A stretch of DNA of 64,000 bases, taken from assembly GCA_016748015.1 (NCBI GenBank), contig JAAOMT010000776.1:696879-760878 (forward strand), given 5' to 3'. This document shows, piece by piece, positions 63,727-64,000 of the stretch. The notes under the pieces were generated by a model. That model saw only the letters and a list, made by a program, of their open reading frames with translations, ran no database searches and was not told the DNA's origin. The translations under genes and the position numbers were made by a program. Positions within the stretch are counted from its first letter, which is position 1. Every line of letters begins with the position of its first letter. The stretch is from Geosiphon pyriformis (Eukaryota; Glomeromycota; Glomeromycetes; Archaeosporales; Geosiphonaceae).

Positions 63727-64000
63727 CACAGGAAGCACCAAATATTACAGATAATTATTTGGGGTCTTGAAACAAATAACAATTCTGTAACTTGGTGCTC
63801 AATTAATATAATGCTGTTGGTTTCTAGAAGTTTTGTGATCTAAAGGTTTTGGTTGGTCTAAAAGTTTTGTTGTAAAGTTCTTTATATAATAGACAAAGAT
63901 TCAGTAATCATTGTAATGGTTTTTTGGAATTGCAATTCTGCCCAATTTTTTTCTCAGCTTGGTGGCTGGATTTATTCTGGCAGTTGTGCTTTTCTAGTAA
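63727..64000 (-). repeat. Right LTR (5' LTR of the minus-strand element), cut by the window edge
   Basis: Homologous to 50,640-50,915 in the same orientation. Gag coding starts within about 40 bases of its inner edge (ATTTGGTGCTTCCTGTGA on the minus strand), leaving little room for a leader. The primer binding site was not identified with confidence. Confidence 0.75.

Larger units (their letters stand above)
50640..64000 (-). mobile_element. Ty3-type LTR retrotransposon with dUTPase and internal duplication (inactive)
   Basis: On the minus strand the order is LTR, gag, protease, Cys-rich linker, dUTPase, RT (copy B), then protease, Cys-rich linker, dUTPase, RT (copy A), RNase H, integrase, extra ORF, LTR. 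RT-RNase H before integrase defines the Ty3/gypsy order. The element may extend past the window at its right LTR. Stops at likely Trp and Gln codons and changed catalytic residues show it cannot move on its own. CpG is scarce throughout while TpG and CpA are common. Target-site duplications cannot be checked: the left side runs into an inverted repeat and the right side leaves the window. Confidence 0.85.

Overview
The window looks like nuclear DNA of a fungus, most likely an arbuscular mycorrhizal fungus (Glomeromycotina, Rhizophagus-like). The reasons are a very AT-rich background, short GT-AG introns, a decayed BTB-TLDc gene (a hugely expanded family in these fungi), an intron-rich multi-TM surface protein of a type I associate with Rhizophagus, class 3 lipase-like genes, and a Ty3-type retrotransposon whose polyprotein carries a dUTPase-like domain. 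The taxon is inferred from gene families; no rRNA or tRNA gene was seen.

Layout. 1-8.3 kb is low-density intergenic DNA with many microsatellites, one weakly supported two-exon gene (minus, 3.8-4.3 kb) and one convincing intact gene (7,224-8,264, plus): a secreted Asn/Gly-rich protein built of 13-residue repeats with a Kex2-like site. 8.8-13.9 kb holds a badly decayed Ty3-type relic. 18.0-21.2 kb (minus) is a multi-exon membrane-protein gene with at least one nonsense codon and one frameshift. 23.4-31.4 kb holds an uncharacterised small gene and three lipase-like relics, all without the catalytic serine. 31.4-50 kb is extremely AT-rich, nearly CpG-free DNA with fossils of a BTB-TLDc gene, a Cys/His-rich possible transposase and other unidentified coding pieces, plus two degenerate tandem repeats.

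50.6-64 kb is a minus-strand Ty3-type retrotransposon between two related LTRs. Read on its own strand the order is: LTR, gag, [protease, Cys-rich linker, dUTPase, RT] copy B, [protease, Cys-rich linker, dUTPase, RT] copy A, RNase H, integrase, an extra ORF, LTR. The bracketed block of about 3.9 kb is present twice. Stops and G-to-A type active-site changes inactivate both copies. The left LTR sits in the loop of a large inverted repeat (arms about 570-600 bp).

Few genes here look functional. The dominant process is decay of genes and elements by G:C-to-A:T change, strongest in the mobile-element compartment and nearly absent from the Asn/Gly-repeat gene. Exon limits were read by eye from splice sites and frame continuity and are approximate where stated.
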